Shown here: positions 63,326-64,000 of the stretch, in pieces | Layout: each line of letters opens with the position of its first letter | Position numbering within the stretch: the first letter of the stretch is position 1 | Assembly (NCBI RefSeq): GCF_001955535.1 | Contig: NZ_MPVN01000003.1 | Span: 434,001 to 498,000, forward strand | Length of the DNA stretch: 64,000 nucleotides | DNA from: Paenibacillus sp. FSL H7-0326 | GTDB taxonomy: Bacteria > Bacillota > Bacilli > Paenibacillales > Paenibacillaceae | Direction: 5' to 3' | Program-made: the position numbers and the translations under genes | Notes under the pieces: model-generated | Databases searched by the model: none | What the model saw: the letters and a program-made list of their open reading frames with translations, nothing else | Told to the model about the DNA's origin: nothing

Positions 63326-64000
63326 TTAAGTGATTGTAAGACCTGCGCTTGCATATCCCGCAATGGTTGTAGCCACATCAATTCCGGCCGTTACGGATGC
63401 TGAGAAAACCATAAGCAGTCGGTCATTGGCGGCAACCGGAATACTGAGCCCTGTAGTTAATCCGCTGGATATCGTGCCCAGTGCCAAGACGCCAGTCAGT
63501 GGTGGAGCGAGGGTTACCAGTGCACCCGGTACAGCCGTAAATGTGTTATCAGGTGTAGTAGAACGGAATAATTGAGCAGTTATGGTTACTGTAGATCCAA
63601 CCAAGCTAAGTCCAGCTGTCGTACTGAAATAAGCGGCCAGTGAATTAATGGTTCCTGCACGGGATGCCGAGAAAGCAAAGTTAAGTAAAGTTCCTGCAGC
63701 CCCGGTGAGATCAATAATTCCTCCGTTAACACTTATTCCAGTAGCACTGTTGCCAAAACCAACTAAACTGGAGGTGTTCAAAAGTCCACCCAATACCGTA
63801 GTCAACGCAACAGGAAGTCCTGATGCATAAGGAATGATCGCTCCAGAACCTGCAGCACCCGTGGCCCCGGTGACACCCGTTGCACCTGCTGATCCAGTAT
63901 CTCCAGTGGCACCCGTTGCACCTGCCGATCCAGTAGCCCCAGTGACACCCGTTGCACCTGCCGATCCAGTAGCCCCAGTGACACCCGTTGCACCTGCCGA
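63326..64000 (-). CDS. BclB-like exosporium collagen-repeat protein, C-terminal part (runs off the right edge)
   Basis: The minus-strand frame is open from the window end to a stop at 63326. It begins with collagen-like Gly-X-Y repeats (GATGVTGATGSAGATG) and then the conserved C-terminal domain: IIPYASGLPVALTTVLGGLL, GFGNSATGISVNGGIIDLTG, SRAGTINSLAAYFSTTAGL, ending GYASAGLTIT. This domain is characteristic of BclB-related exosporium glycoproteins, which project from the spore surface. The collagen part continues beyond the window, so full length and start are not visible. Confidence 0.88.
   Translation of the reverse strand, partial: SAGATGVTGATGSAGATGVTGATGSAGATGATGDTGSAGATGVTGATGAAGSGAIIPYASGLPVALTTVLGGLLNTSSLVGFGNSATGISVNGGIIDLTGAAGTLLNFAFSASRAGTINSLAAYFSTTAGLSLVGSTVTITAQLFRSTTPDNTFTAVPGALVTLAPPLTGVLALGTISSGLTTGLSIPVAANDRLLMVFSASVTAGIDVATTIAGYASAGLTIT
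63862..64000. repeat. 36-bp tandem repeat coding for collagen-like triplets
   Basis: The unit around ACCCGTTGCACCTGCCGATC (period 36 bp, 12 codons) recurs nearly exactly at least three times up to the edge, with some variants (CTGCTGATCC, AGTATCTCCAGTGGC). Such arrays vary in copy number between strains. Confidence 0.8.

Noticed and set aside
63862..64000. CRISPR array at the right edge
   Set aside because: The 36-bp periodicity has no variable spacers and is in frame with Gly-X-Y collagen codons.

Overview
The window reads as the chromosome of a spore-forming, plant-polysaccharide-degrading Paenibacillus-like Firmicute. The support is: several carbohydrate loci that pair YesM/YesN-type two-component systems with LplB/YtcP-type sugar transporters lacking their own ATPase, strong AAGGAGG ribosome binding sites with frequent TTG starts, many secreted and intracellular glycoside hydrolases, and a collagen-like BclB-type exosporium protein at the right edge. 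The genus is inferred from gene content only. No rRNA, tRNA, CRISPR array, complete insertion sequence or prophage was recognised.

Layout. 1-1.5 kb: divergent TauD-like dioxygenase (partial) and SsuB-like ATPase, each with its own sigma-A promoter and a terminator leader carrying the same 20-base motif. 1.5-7.6 kb: small genes with TetR regulators, an alpha/beta hydrolase, an extra MraY-like transferase, and a TetR/epimerase pair with four copies of a 16-bp operator-like palindrome. 8-21 kb: first sugar locus (kinase, response regulator, binding protein, two permeases, GH130, GH106-like, secreted GH28-like). 21-24.8 kb: SnoaL-like/NmrA-like/TetR group behind a promoter and 5-codon leader ORF, a GH5 remnant, a BASS transporter. 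25-35.3 kb: second sugar locus, visibly richer in G+C, in which both the binding protein and the very large secreted hydrolase carry a frameshift. 35.5-37.5 kb: PadR with two DUF1048 genes, and an AraC regulator. 37.6-45 kb: third sugar locus (two-component system facing a binding protein and two permeases), with only a GH43 remnant as enzyme. 45-51.3 kb: glycosyltransferase, RarD, reductase/HxlR/pentapeptide-repeat group, AraC/Gfo-Idh-MocA divergent pair. 51.5-61.2 kb: VanY-like lipoprotein, secreted GH5 endoglucanase, then a tightly spaced DUF5107-TPR, GH35 and cellulase-like set without signal peptides. 61.3-64 kb: small hypothetical, PadR/CPBP protease pair, acetyltransferase remnant, partial BclB-like gene.

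How it works together: the three sugar loci share one plan. A membrane sensor detects a glycan, an AraC-type output activates transcription, a lipoprotein and two permeases import oligosaccharides (powered presumably by a shared MsmX-type ATPase encoded elsewhere), and hydrolases trim the glycan outside and inside the cell. The 54-61 kb group looks like an intracellular processing module without its own importer. Start codons were often moved downstream of the longest possible frame because a good ribosome binding site lies inside it.
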